Shown in pieces: positions 46,741 to 57,029 of a stretch of 64,000 bases of DNA. The DNA is taken from assembly GCF_943734655.1 (NCBI RefSeq), contig NC_071353.1, positions 141,769,907 to 141,833,906 of the forward strand, written 5' to 3'. The position numbers were made by a program, and so were the translations under genes. The DNA comes from Sabethes cyaneus. Its lineage: Eukaryota > Arthropoda > Insecta > Diptera > Culicidae. Below the pieces are notes generated by a model. That model saw nothing but the letters and a program-made list of their open reading frames with translations. It was not told the origin of the DNA and did not search any database. Every line of letters starts with the position of its first letter. Positions within the stretch are counted from its first letter, which is position 1.

Positions 46741-48745
46741 GGCTAAACGGGATATTCTAGCTCAATGACGTCTTCAGCAACTTTTCGACTGATAAAATGA
46801 TGCATCTTTTCAAGTGGCCGTTCAATATCTAGGTATTATTGTGATATCAATTCAAGTAATAATTTTTCGAAAAAATCTTTTTTCGGTTTTTTCTTATCTC
46901 TTACCTTATCTCACACTAACGCAGCCAATACTTGAAAGCATCCTGGAAAATGACGATTGCTTGAATCGATCATTTTTCTTGTCAACGGCCAGGCCAACTG
47001 CGCAGCATGTACCGCAGAGAGAATTCCAAAGAATCAAGTCGAATTAGAAACGAAATTTAATTCCATTCAACTCATTGAAATCAAGGGGAAGGCAGAAAGC
47101 GTGGACCTCCCGTACCAAACGCTTCCATTGAGGATATTGATAAATTTACAGATTATATTATGCAATATGCAGTCGTTGGGAGTATCTTTGCTAATAAAGG
47201 TTAAGTGATACTCCGGACCCTCGGGGATAAACTTATGGTTTTTAGGCCAAAAGCCAGGCTGCAATAGGCCAAGGTTATAGCGCCTTATTTCGCTCTCGGA
47301 AAATAGACTAAGCTCACCAACTATCATACCAAAAATGTTAGTATAAACCATTCTTTAAAAAATGACAAATCCTAAATTATAAACAAACGCAAAGAGGTAA
47401 TTATTTACTTCCCGATTTGTGTCGTAAATTGAACCACCAGATAGATTGCTCCCGGATGGTATTGATCCAACTTCCTGTTGGACACGGCATAAAACATTTT
47501 GTTGCTGCTTCGAATTATTTCTTGTATTAACTGCGCCACTGTTTGCCAAGGAGACTCTTTTGCCACTCCCATAGTTGACTGACGAAGACGGCAGCTGACA
47601 TGTATCCTTCATATTCAATTGATTCGCCAACGACGAATTCTTCATATTTCTCGATTTACACGGTTTTTTAATTTAGATTTTTCTGTATTCTGCAGTTTGT
47701 CTGGCACCGGTTTTAAACGCTGGACATATTTAACTTGCCCAATAATAATTCGCTGTACTTTAGACTCTCTTCTCCACGATAGCCTGGAAGCGCATTTCGT
47801 TAGCAGGAAATTTTAGCTGACGAAGTAACGACAGAATTTGTATTATACTAGTTTTCAATAACACTAACACGAACCACGCAAAACACTACACTTTTTAGAA
47901 ATCGTTAAATGTAAAAAGTTTTAATTAAAAACGGAAAATTTGAGATGTCAAACTTTTTCACGTCCGCTCGCCCTCAAAAAAATCTTTTTTCGGGTTTTTC
48001 GTACATTAGTAAGATGATTTTGTAAGCAACACCGACACGTAAAATAACCAACTTTCTTTTGATCTGCTGTTGAAGTACAGCAATCCACCGAATAAGCCCT
48101 TGGGTGGTGCTGTTTGCTTATCATAATTTCCCAGGTTTCTTGAAATAGATATAGCTGATTTTTGGTAGACAATAAGACGGCGAATGGAGGCGGCTCGAAC
48201 TCGAGGACCCAATAAAACCGGCTCTGACAGGAATGAGCAAAAACAAAAAAGTAAAAATTTTGAAACTCTATCAAATGTGTTGGCTATATAAATAGTTGTA
48301 ATGAAATAGCAGACGTAGCTGAACTAATTTTTTTATCTGGATCTAGAAAATTAATTTGAAGTGATGTAGATGTAAACACAAAGTATACAACAAATAAATT
48401 GTATAAATAAATTATATAAAAAATAAGCCTTTGATAAACCCCAACAATATACCAACAATCAGCTTTATTGTTGATTGCGCAATTACGAAATTACGGTGGA
48501 CGCCCGCGCAATACCACCCTTGGGGTTATTTGGGGGATTGCTTTATAACTCTTTTGGTTTGTACCGTACAGGCGTCTTCGGCCTGCCGAAAATTTAAACA
48601 ACACAGACACCACAATAAAAAATGGATCATTTCTGGCGAACACACTATAACTCAAATTTAAGGGGACATAAACGACTAAAATTTTTGGAAAAACCATTAT
48701 TTTTTTATTTCAGATTGTGATTCTACAGTGTTTTCCGCTTCTTTT
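46741..48745. other. Intronic sequence with one unresolved minus-strand frame
   Basis: Besides the frame listed at 47067-47815, I see only AT-rich sequence and short frames (47948-48274 -, 48431-48661 +) without recognised content. Confidence 0.4.
47067..47815 (-). pseudogene. Unidentified coding-like minus-strand frame, possibly a degraded or spliced gene
   Basis: One minus-strand frame is open from about 47815 to 47067 apart from a single TAA near 47353. The upstream part includes VQRIIIGQVKYVQRLKPVPD, KPCKSRNMKNSSLANQL and SSSVNYGSGKRVSLANSG, then a Q/N/S-rich stretch; the downstream part (94 codons from an ATG at 47351) includes SESEIRRYNLGLLQPGFWPK and ISKDTPNDCILHNIICKF. Composition is not of the array type. 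Upstream sequence (47950-47800 on the minus strand) looks 5'-UTR-like and has an ATG one base out of frame. I do not recognise the family. It could be a young pseudogene, an orphan gene with a short intron, or chance. Confidence 0.3.
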
Positions 48746-49172
48746 GGTAGGGTTTATTTTTAATTCTCGTCGTAGTAAGGAAAGCCACTCTAATTTTCAT
48801 CATTTCTTAGGTGGATTTAATGAATACCCCAAAAGTTCTTGTGCTGATTTGACTAAAACACATTTACCTTCCGATCCGTGAACTTTGAATTTACTAAAAA
48901 GCGATTATTAAAGCATTTTATTGAAATTACGCAACTGACTTTATTTCTCAAATTTGTCGTACCGTTTTAAAATCCGTCCATCAAAATTTTTCATCGTCCG
49001 AACTAAAAATCACAACAATGTTTACGAAGCTAGCGCGCATGTTTTTGTGTAGAACGGCATGACAAATGTTATTCTGCAAAATTTCTGCTGGTCATGCAAG
49101 TTTTCCCGGCTGCAAAATAACGACAATGCGTTGCGTGAGTTGTTTTCATTTTATGAATGACGGAAATTGAAA
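48746..49172 (+). repeat. Dispersed repeat, copy 2 (most complete)
   Basis: Aligns inverted with 1-430 and directly (part) with 6639-6755. Non-coding. Confidence 0.7.
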
Positions 49173-49424
49173 CGAAAAAACGCAGGAAATTTGGCTGCTA
49201 GGAATTCTTTAATGAAAAAAAAGTATTTAAATAGAACTCAGCTCCCTTTGATTGATCGCGTATGACGGTCAACAAACTAAAATATTAGGGAATAACTAAT
49301 TTTGCATTGTGTGTCATAAAAATCGCCGATATTTTTAATAATTTGTGTTGCATAGGACGGTAATAGGCAATTACGACGAAGCAGCAACATACCCTACTAA
49401 TTTTGTGATGAACGAAAAACGATC

Positions 49425-49692
49425 ACACAGATAAGCATTCCAGTGGGGCGTGGAACAACCTCGACGGAATAAAACGTCGCTCCTGTGAAACCACGATTTT
49501 CAAACTTCATGTACCTTTTTCTCGAAAACTAATTAACGTAATAAATCAAACTTTTTTTTGGTTTTATTTGTGAAAGTTTGAAGAAGACTTTTATAACTTT
49601 TGAGCTTTGTACACAAAACACGGCCAGACAAAATTTTATTTTTTCAGTTTTTTTTCTCAAGCTTTGGTTCCACGCGCCACTGGAATGCTTAT
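49425..49692. mobile_element. MITE with CATTCCAGTGG inverted ends
   Basis: ATAAGCATTCCAGTGG.GCGTGGAAC at the left is mirrored by GTTCCACGCGCCACTGGAATGCTTAT at the right, about 265 bp end to end, with a T/A-rich middle (TTTTTTTTGG near 49550). Non-coding; the target duplication is not separable. Confidence 0.7.
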
Positions 49693-49738
49693 GTGTATGA
49701 TCATTTTACGGCCTCTTCCTGTGGTCGGATCATTACAA

Positions 49739-51600
49739 AATTAGTATCAGAATAAGTGGAACAGACTTTAACACTTCATTGCACTATGGACAAAAATTGC
49801 TTAAAAACGAACGAAATTGCGAAATTGTCGAGCGAAGATTGAAGCGTAACCCTAAATCTTTTTGGAAATATGTCAACGAGCAACGGAAAGATGACGGTCT
49901 ACCCTCGGTTATGTTCCCGGGTGATAAAACGGCGTGCAACTCTCAGCAAATTTCTAAAATGTTCTCGATGAATTTCTCCAGTGTATTTACTGATGAAAGT
50001 TTGACGATTGCAGAGATATCCACAGCGACCGAGTGTGTTCCTTTCCTGGGTCATTCATTGAACAACCTCACCATCGACGAAGTGATGGTTACATCGGCCG
50101 CCGCAAAGTTGAAACTTTTTCGAGCCGTTGGACCGGACGGTATACCACCTGTGTTCCTGAAAAAATGCATCCACGCTATCGCTGCTCCAATGAGCCATCT
50201 TTTCAGCTTATCCGTTAACTCAGGTGTCTTTCCCTCAGCATGGAAATCAGCCTACATGTTCCCTGTGCATAAAAAGGAAAATAGGAAAAACGTAGATAAC
50301 TATCGAGGAATCTCTGCTCTAAACTCAATTTCGAAACTGTTTGAGCTCGCCCTGTTTGAACCAGTATTTGCATTTTTCAAACAGTACATCTCTGATAACC
50401 AACATGGATTTATGCCCAAGCGCTCCATGACTACCAATCTCTTGACTCTTACATCCTACGTGATAAATAGTTTCGATGCTCGGTCGCAAACAGATGTCAT
50501 TTACACTGATCTTTCCGCAGCTTTCGACAAATTGAACCACCAAATCGCTATTGCTAAACTGGATAAGCTTGGCATAGGTGGTCCGTTACTGCGTTGATTC
50601 CGTTCATACTTATCCGATCGCCACTTAAAGGTGAACATTGAGGGCAGTCTCTCTGGATCGTTCACTGCTCATTCTGGAATACCACAAGGCAGCCATCTTG
50701 GTCCTTTAATATTCCTTATCTACTTCAATGACGTCAACTACCTGCTTAAAGTCGAAAATCTATCCGACGCCGCTGTCCTTCAGGAGGAACTATCGACCTT
50801 TGACAAATGATGTGTCGACAACCGCATGCTGCTTAACCCCAACAAGTGTGAAGTCATCACATTTTCCAGAAAGCTGAGCCCGTTCACTTTTGACTACAAG
50901 CTGTCAAATACGCCATTACGTCGTGAAAACTGCGTCAAGGATCTGGGGATACTGCTCGACTCTAAACTTACAATCAAACAGCCCATCGCGTTCATCGTGG
51001 ACAGAGCCTACAGAAATCTTGGCTTCATTATGCGCATCGGCAAGAACTTCAACGATGTTTACTGCTTGAAAGCTCTTTATTGTGCATTAGTCCGCTCCAA
51101 TCTTGAATGCTGTGCTCCAGTTTGGAGTCCATACTATCAAAATGGAGTTAGCCGAATCGAGTCAGTGCAACGGAGATTCATTCGTTTTGCTCTTCGGAGA
51201 CTTCCGTGGAATAACCCTTTCCAGCTGCCAAGCTACGAACAACGCTGTAGGCTCATCGACCTAGACCCTCTTCATGTTCGTCGCGATGTAAATAGAGCAA
51301 CAATTGTCTCCGATTTATTGACCTCACGGGTGGATTGTCCGTATATATTGCAAAACCTTGATATTCACATCCGGAGTCGTACATTGCGCAATAGCCACTT
51401 TTTATACGCGCCGAATAGACGGACTAACTACAGCAGCTTCAGCACGATTACCGGTCTCCAACGCCACTTTAACCGCTTTTACTCCAGCTCCGAATTTGAC
51501 GTCAGCCGTAACGTGCTGAAAAATCGCTTTTTTTCAATAGCGCGCAATTTTCAGGTTAAATTATCATTTGGGCAACAAGGCCTGTTGATGAACAAATAAA
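49739..51600 (+). pseudogene. Jockey/CR1-like LINE, 5'-truncated, RT active site deleted
   Basis: 49779-50597 encodes linker and RT fingers/palm: NPKSFWKYVNEQR, GPDGIPPVFLKKC, FPVHKKENRKNVDNYRGIS, HGFMPKRSMTTNLL, DVIYTDLSAAFDKLNHQIA (motif A). After a stop (TGA at 50595) the frame continues with FRSYLSDRHLKVN, SGIPQGSHLGPLIFLIYFND (motif B). The segment that should hold the F/YADD motif is missing: VNYLLKVE runs directly into NLSDAAVLQEEL. 50826-51599 gives NRMLLNPNKCEVITFSRKLS, LECCAPVWSPYYQNGV, RRFIRFALRRLPW and RVDCPYIL to a stop at 51597-51599. No activity is possible from this copy. Confidence 0.85.
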
Positions 51601-52011
51601 CAAATTCAGAAACGGCCAGCCAGCTGACAAAATATAAGTGATTTAATGTAAAATATTATGATTTTATGTCCGATACGTAATCGGACGGCATTTTGTGATA
51701 AGTAATAACAAATCCGCCATTAGCATTAGCATTAGTATACGAGGTTGCACACATCGTAGATGGCTATATAATCGCATTATATACCTGGCTACGTCAGAAC
51801 AACCGCAGGGGAGGTGGGTAGGAATGTTAGTGTAGCATCTGCTTTTGAAAGTGCAGAGTACCCATGCTACTTCCATAGATGTTACAGGAAAACAGAACAT
51901 ATCGTGTTAGTAGGGCAAGGCAAACAATAAGGATCATGAGGAAGCTTTATCCAATAATAAAGTATGCCTATAAAGTATGCCTATAAAGAGTTATGATCAG
52001 TGCATCTAATA
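51601..52011. other. Repeat-derived DNA, not assigned
   Basis: Contains a short GCATTA repeat near 51720 and otherwise no feature. It may include the LINE 3' UTR. Confidence 0.35.
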
Positions 52012-52107
52012 TCTTCTTCTTTTTCTTTTTCTTTTTCTTCTTCTTCTTCTTCTTCTTCTTCTTCTTCTTCTTCTTCTTCTTCTTCTTCTTCTTCTTCTTC
52101 TTCTTCT
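52012..52107. repeat. (TTC)n microsatellite, tail of the adjacent LINE
   Basis: TTC/TTTTTC run of about 95 bp. On the minus strand it is a (GAA)n tail directly after the LINE C-terminal coding region, so it probably represents the element's 3' microsatellite tail. Confidence 0.85.
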
Positions 52108-52850
52108 GCAGCATAGAGCCGGGGTGGCTTGTGATGTTTCAAGCACTCGTCTCCATTCAACTCGGTCTTGGGCCACTCGTCGCCAATTTCCTAGTCGTCT
52201 CAGAAGTGGCAAATTGCTTTCGACCTGGTCGAGCCACGTTGGGCCTCCCTGTTCCTGGTGCCGGTAGGGATGTTGATGAGGACTATTTTCGTCCGGCATC
52301 CTTACGACGTATCCGGCCCACCGTAGCCTGCTAACTTTCGCTAGATGTACGATGGGAGTCTCCCCAAGCAGTGCCTGTAGCTCGTGATTCATACATGCCG
52401 AATATCGTCCGCAGCACTTTCCGCTCGAACGCGGCAAGGGCCCGTATGTCATCCGTGAGCAGCGTCACGGCTTCAAGTCCATAAAGAATTAGCAGTCTAA
52501 TAAGGGTTTTGTACGTTGTTAGCTTCGTGCGGCGGCGTATGCTTCCCGATCGTAGCGTTTTACGAAGGGCAAAGTAGGCCCGATTTCCCGCTTGGACGCA
52601 CCGCTGGATCTCCTTACTAGTGTTGTTGTCCGCGGTCACCAACGATCCCAAATACACGAACTCCTCTACCACTTCTAGTTCGTCGCCGTTAACGGTTACC
52701 GTCCGTGAGAGACGCGCGTTTGTTTCCTTTGAGCCTCTTCCTTTCACGTATTTGGTCTTCGACGCATTTATTTTTAGCCCAATTCTCCTAGACTTCGCTT
52801 CCAGTCTGGCGTAGATTACCTCCGTCATCGCAAAGTTCCTGACTATGATA
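52108..52850 (-). pseudogene. LINE C-terminal fragment with (GAA)n tail
   Basis: Minus strand from 52850: FDIIVRNFAMTEVIYARLEA right after a truncated FADD motif, GLKINASKTKYVKGRG, ELEVVEEFVYLGSLVTADNN, GSIRRRTKLTTYKTLIRLLI, FERKVLRTIFG, then (in a shifted frame) HELQALLGETPIVHLAKVSR, LRWAGYVVRMPDE and WRRVAQDRVEWRRVLET. 5'-truncated at the active site and frameshifted. It is the same family as 58425-58923. The 18-base phrase TGACTATGATATCGAAGT is repeated at the 5' junction (52840-52877). Confidence 0.85.
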
Positions 52851-52877
52851 TCGAAGTCATCTGACTATGATATCGAA

Positions 52878-53358
52878 GTAAAAAACGGAAGAGAGGAGAC
52901 ACGAAGAGAATCTCTCATTGTTACATAGGTCTGTTTGAAAAATTACCCGAGAAATGTTGCGATTGTGCAATGGAGACGTATGGTATTTTATTTTTACCCG
53001 CAAGGAAGCGGGTGTTTGGGCAATGAGGAACTTGAAATATTCATTTTCTTGCAGATCAACAAACAAATTTATTTTTTTAAAAATTGTGCAATGGGATTTG
53101 CAAATTTGGCAAGGGAAAATAAAACCTGTTTCAAATTTCGCTAATAAAACGTTATATAATTGTTAAATCAGATATCAAGTGAGAGCTAGATACGATTTTT
53201 TTAACATCGTTGATCTCCTTTGCTCGCTTCTCGTTTTTCCATTTCCAGCTTTTGTTCACAAATAAACTACCTTCTCGCAAGTCCCGGAAAAAACATTGAA
53301 AAGCAAACCACCGTAATGTCGGATCGGTCGAATTTCAATCGAGTCATTGGGATAGGTT
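52878..53358. other. Region upstream of the LRR gene
   Basis: AT-rich DNA with no recognisable exon. It probably contains the LRR promoter's upstream elements, and none can be named. Confidence 0.4.
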
Positions 53359-53366
53359 ATAAATAA
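53359..53366 (+). promoter_or_regulatory. TATA box of the LRR gene
   Basis: TATAAATA stands 55 bp before the first ATG (53414) and 157 bp before the ATG preferred here. A start site about 30 bp downstream would fall near 53390. Confidence 0.5.
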
Positions 53367-53515
53367 CACTCTATTTCATCGACATTTTGAACTTTACGTG
53401 TTATTAAATCACCATGTATTATTCAACAACAATTATACTGATAAGCTCGATGCCGTTTACGGAAATCATTCCACCGCTCTGTAGTGGCACAGTCACAATA
53501 AAGATAATTGAGCAA

Positions 53516-54480
53516 ATGGAGCAGTTTTACGTCTCGTTGTAAGTTTTGGATTTATTTTGTTAATTTTGAGCCCAAATAAGTTTTTCTACGAATTTTGCAG
53601 AACATTTTTGACAATAATTTTCAAAGTGTTGGCAACTCCAACGCCGATCGAAGTAAGCTGTACAAAACATGACGCAGATCGTCACTGTATTATCAGCAAC
53701 ATAACCTTGAAATCAACAAGTGCCTCCCAGTACAGCTTTCCAAAGGAGTCGGTAATCCATCTGGAGAATTGCACCATTGATTATTTCTCATCGAAACTCG
53801 CCGAAAAACTATCGGATGCCACCGTTGAACTATCGATCGTTGACGGAAATGTACCCAAAGTATATGTGAAGCCCACTTTAAAAACATTAACTAGTTTACG
53901 GTCGGCAACCAGTGTAGTGCTTATCGATGCTGTTGAAAATCACAACTTGGAAGTGCTGGACATAGCAGGAGACTTGCATGCTGTTCCGAAAAAAGTTCAA
54001 CATCTAAAAAATTTACAAGTTTTAGATTTGTGCAGGAACCAAATCGAACAGGTAACGTTGGATCACTTCCAAGGCTTAAATCACCTTAGAAAGTTGAACC
54101 TGGGACAAAACCGTATCAACTCGATTAGTTCATCCAGCGACGTCAATCTGCCGGCCCTGACCGAACTGTTCCTGCAGGGCAATCAGCTCCGCACGCTGGA
54201 TTTGACTCATCTTAAAGCGGATAATCTGCAGCGGTTCTACGCGTCGGAAAATCAGCTTACCCGTATCGATGGCTTTCCTGGCCGCCGGTTTTCCAGCCTG
54301 GTACGAGTAGATCTCTTCCGCAACGAGTGGAATTGTGAATGGCTGAAGGAAACACTGCAAACACTGAACGATACCGAGGTGGAGACCCGTAGCTATCTGC
54401 CGAAGACCGAACAGGATTGCGATGAGAGGAGCACGGTTAAAGTAGACGCAATAGAATGTCAGGCTGTGGGAAACGCTTAG
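53516..54480 (+). CDS. Secreted leucine-rich-repeat protein (two exons: 53516-53538, 53601-54480)
   Basis: A 62-bp intron (GTAAGT...TTTTGCAG, phase 2) joins MEQFYVSL to TFLTIIFKVLATPTPIEVSC, giving 300 residues. Met1 is chosen because its context (GCAAATGG) is good and the spliced start forms a typical signal peptide; an in-frame ATG at 53414 would add 34 residues. After an N-terminal region with cysteines at about 28 and 37 and N-glycosylation sequons (NIT, NCT), at least five LRRs span about 124-250 (LQVLDLCRNQIEQV, LRKLNLGQNRINSI, LTELFLQGNQLRTL, LQRFYASENQLTRI, LVRVDLFRNEWNC). A C-terminal cap follows with cysteines near 253, 281 and 294. No membrane anchor is seen. Mosquitoes have many such secreted LRR proteins, some in immunity; the role of this one is unknown. 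It lies in the same orientation within the receptor intron. Confidence 0.85.
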
Positions 54481-54514
54481 CCAGGGGATTACTGATAGGT
54501 GATATTTTGTTAAA

Positions 54515-54520
54515 AATAAA
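54515..54520 (+). terminator. Poly(A) signal of the LRR gene
   Basis: AATAAA 35 bp after the stop codon, consistent with a compact nested gene. Confidence 0.6.
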
Positions 54521-55001
54521 CGAGTAAATCTTTTACTTTTCATAGTTTCCTTATACCTAAGAGCTCTGAAATAGTAAAAATCAAATGACACTGGAGTAGA
54601 AATGTTGGCAAAAATTCTAAGTAGTGTAGAACCGAACACACAATTTATAAACTTAATCTCTTCCATTCTGAAATAGTATTGTAAACTAATCTTTCGCTAA
54701 CAAATTTTTGCGCTGCGCTTATTGCTCAATAGAAAGTTGTACGAAGCAGAAAATTGAGCTTAGTTAAGTAGCTAAAATTGCACTGCAAACAAACTTGAAT
54801 AATGCAATATAAAATCTTACAGCCTTACAAAGCATTCCCGGCAAACAGACGCGTTAAATGGTATTAAATGTCTTAGACTTAGATTCTTTTCATGCATCTC
54901 TGAAGTGCTAAAGTTGCGTCTTGCTGCAAACTTACCGGCGGCATTCTTAATTTTTTCAATGGAAACGATCTAACTATAGTTATTGAACTTTTCGCCTACA
55001 G
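54521..55001. other. Intron remainder before the next receptor exon
   Basis: AT-rich sequence without recognised features, ending in acceptor TTTTCGCCTACAG. Confidence 0.5.
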
Positions 55002-55090
55002 GAATCGATGAAATATCGCATCTGCATCGAGTTAACACATGCACCACATACATAAGCACCCGGCGGAAAACGGCTCTCAACGTGCAGCAG
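55002..55090 (+). CDS. RYa-R: RYamide receptor-like GPCR, C-tail exon
   Basis: An 89-bp exon bounded by acceptor CCTACAG and donor CAG|GTGAGA, entering in phase 1 and leaving in phase 0. It encodes (G)IDEISHLHRVNTCTTYISTRRKTALNVQQ. The block HRVNTCTTYISTRRK closely resembles the C-tail I remember for the Drosophila RYamide receptor (NRMNTSTTYISARRK), which ties this exon to 40362-40599 despite the 14.4-kb gap. The tail is rich in Ser/Thr/Arg and lies in the cytoplasm, where it could be phosphorylated. Confidence 0.8.
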
Positions 55091-55153
55091 GTGAGATATT
55101 TGGGGGGGGGGGTTAAATCAATTTATTTTTCCACAGGAAATGGTGAATTAATA

Positions 55154-55320
55154 ACCTTGGGGGGTAATACCAGTAGAAGATCTTCCTTTTCATCGTTTGG
55201 TAACAATTAATTCGGTTCTACTGTGCTGGTTGTTTCTCAAGCGAAACACTTTCATGAATTGTTCAACAAAGTATTGAAATTTGTTTGACGCAAACTAATT
55301 AACAACAGGCGGAGAGATTT
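55154..55320 (+). repeat. Diverged duplication, left copy
   Basis: Aligns directly with 62420-62828 after removing the MITE there: TTGGGGGGTAATA, CTTTTCATCGTTTG.TAACAATTA, TTCGGTTCTACTGTG and CGCAAA.TAATTA. No coding role is evident; it begins 63 bp after the receptor exon. Confidence 0.65.
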
Positions 55321-55494
55321 TAATTTGAGATTACTGGCGTGCCCAGCCTGGGACACACTGGTACTAGTGCCCAACATTCTCTTTAAAATTTAATGTAAAA
55401 ACAAAACAATTTCTATAACTCAGAAGTCCGAAGTTAAATGTAAACAGCCACTTAATTTACGAAAAGCAAATTGATTGCGTAAAAATAGTTGCAT

Positions 55495-55665
55495 TTATCA
55501 AGTCCAATTTCAAGTCCAAAAATAAAATTTTGAATTTTGTGTCAAGCCTAGTTTGCGCCCCATTTCAAGTTCAAATTCAATTCATTTCATGCCCAATTTT
55601 AAATTTAGTTTCAAGTCCATTCTAAAAGCAATTCATTTCCATTTTTAGGTTCACTTTTATTTTAA
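55495..55665. repeat. Degenerate AATTTCAAGTCC array, copy B
   Basis: Repeated TCAAGTCCAA / TTTCAAGTTCAA phrases, as at 3415-3560 and 61675-62270. Confidence 0.65.
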
Positions 55666-55867
55666 GTGATGATGGAAAACGCCAAAGAAAATTTCAGTAA
55701 ATTATGTTCTGTCCCATGGATTTTTTTCGAAACATTTTTTTCTTGTTTGATAAAATTTCTAATCTGAAGTTTTTGGAGCGTCTTAGTGGAATACGAAACC
55801 TGAAATTAAAGGAAAAGAAAACCTTTTCCAATTAAATTCCACTAGCTATTAATTTTATTCACGACAG

Positions 55868-56332
55868 ATACGTATTTCGCCTATGACCTGCGAGCTTCAC
55901 CAGTATCTGTTTTCGAACCAGTTCGTGTTTCAAACTTCTAATCTTTTAATTTTAACATTTTTTGTTGTTCCTCAGTTATGGCAGAAAAACTCGATTTTCC
56001 TGAATATTTCCCTGATTAAAAAGTACATATCTCATGAACCAAGCAACGTAGAGCATACAATTTCTTCTGAAAATATTTGTAAATTTTCTAAGCAAAGAGG
56101 GGAGAATCTCCAGAAACGGAAGCAAAAAAGAAAAAATGAAACTATGAATGAGAAAGAATGGAAAAATGAAAAACGAAAGAAAAAACGTGACAACATGAGA
56201 GAGAAAATAAGTGATAAAAACAGAAAAAAGGGCAAAAAGAAAAAAACGGGAAAGAGAAGTGGGAAAACGAGGCAAGAACCAGTAGACGGATCAGAAAAAG
56301 ATGAAAAGTGGAAGAGAAATGATGTAAAATGA
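55868..56332 (+). CDS. RYa-R: Candidate last exon of the RYamide receptor-like gene
   Basis: A usable acceptor (AATTTTATTCACGACAG, ending 55867) precedes a phase-0 frame that starts IRISPMTCELHQYLFSNQF. The previous exon also ends in phase 0, and the PMTCE segment is weakly reminiscent of the Drosophila NPLSCGE tail. The frame then runs 155 codons, the last 80 or so K/E/N-rich because they lie in the purine-rich array, and stops at 56330-56332. Either the true exon ends at an internal donor, or the receptor tail has extended into repeat DNA, or this is a chance frame. Confidence 0.35.
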   Translation: MRISPMTCELHQYLFSNQFVFQTSNLLILTFFVVPQLWQKNSIFLNISLIKKYISHEPSNVEHTISSENICKFSKQRGENLQKRKQKRKNETMNEKEWKNEKRKKKRDNMREKISDKNRKKGKKKKTGKRSGKTRQEPVDGSEKDEKWKRNDVK

Positions 56333-56938
56333 GAGAAAAGAAGGAAGAACCCAGTAGAGAACGAAGAAAACGAGAAAGAGAAATTGAGTACTGAAATCAG
56401 AGAGAATGAGGAAAAACTGGGCAGAAAAAGAGAAAAAATGGGACTAAAAAGAGAAAAGAAAAAAAGGGGTAAAATGAGTAAATACAGAAACAGGAGAATG
56501 GAAATTCGTGAATAGTAAAAGAGGAAAAATGGAGCAGAAAATAAAATAAAAACGGAAGGGATAAAGTGGAAAAGAAAAACGGATCGTGACAGAAAAGGAG
56601 GAAAATCCGGAAAATCAGGAACATAATAAATGAAAGAACCGAACAGACGAACAACGAACAAACAAAAAACGGAATAGAAAACGAGTTAAAAGGTGAAAAA
56701 GACGAAAACCAGGATCGAAGCAAAGAATAAAATCGAAATGGGAAGGAAAATGGTCTGAAATTGGGGAAAATGAAAAAAGAACTGAACAGAGGAAATTTGG
56801 GGCTCAGGAAAAGGAAGAAATCAGGACAAAAAAAGAAGAGAAAAAGGAAACAGCGGGCAGATAAAAGGAAAAACAGGAGAGAAAAATAGACGAAATGAGA
56901 AGGAAAACGAAACAGAAAACAAGAGAAACCAGAAGGAA

Positions 56939-57029
56939 AAAGAAGAATAATGCGAGAGAAATAAGAAAACCGATAGAAGTTCTTGTTTCTTCTATCGGTT
57001 TTCTTATTTCTCTCGCATTATTCTTCTTT
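56939..57029. repeat. Perfect 41-bp palindrome at the array edge
   Basis: 56939-56979 is exactly reverse-complementary to 56989-57029 with a 9-base loop (TTCTTGTTT). The left arm belongs to the purine array and the right arm is its inverted copy, after which the array stops for about 450 bp. Confidence 0.95.

Larger units (their letters stand above)
40600..55001 (+). other. 14.4-kb intron of the receptor gene
   Basis: Donor GTGAGA at 40600 and acceptor TTTTCGCCTACAG at 54989-55001 are phase-compatible (1/1) and join GCC-G to GA-ATC, giving ALA-G-IDEISH. The intron holds an ITmD37E mariner, a SINE, several LINE fragments, MITEs and a complete same-strand LRR gene. No alternative terminal exon nearer 40599 was recognised. 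Confidence 0.75.
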
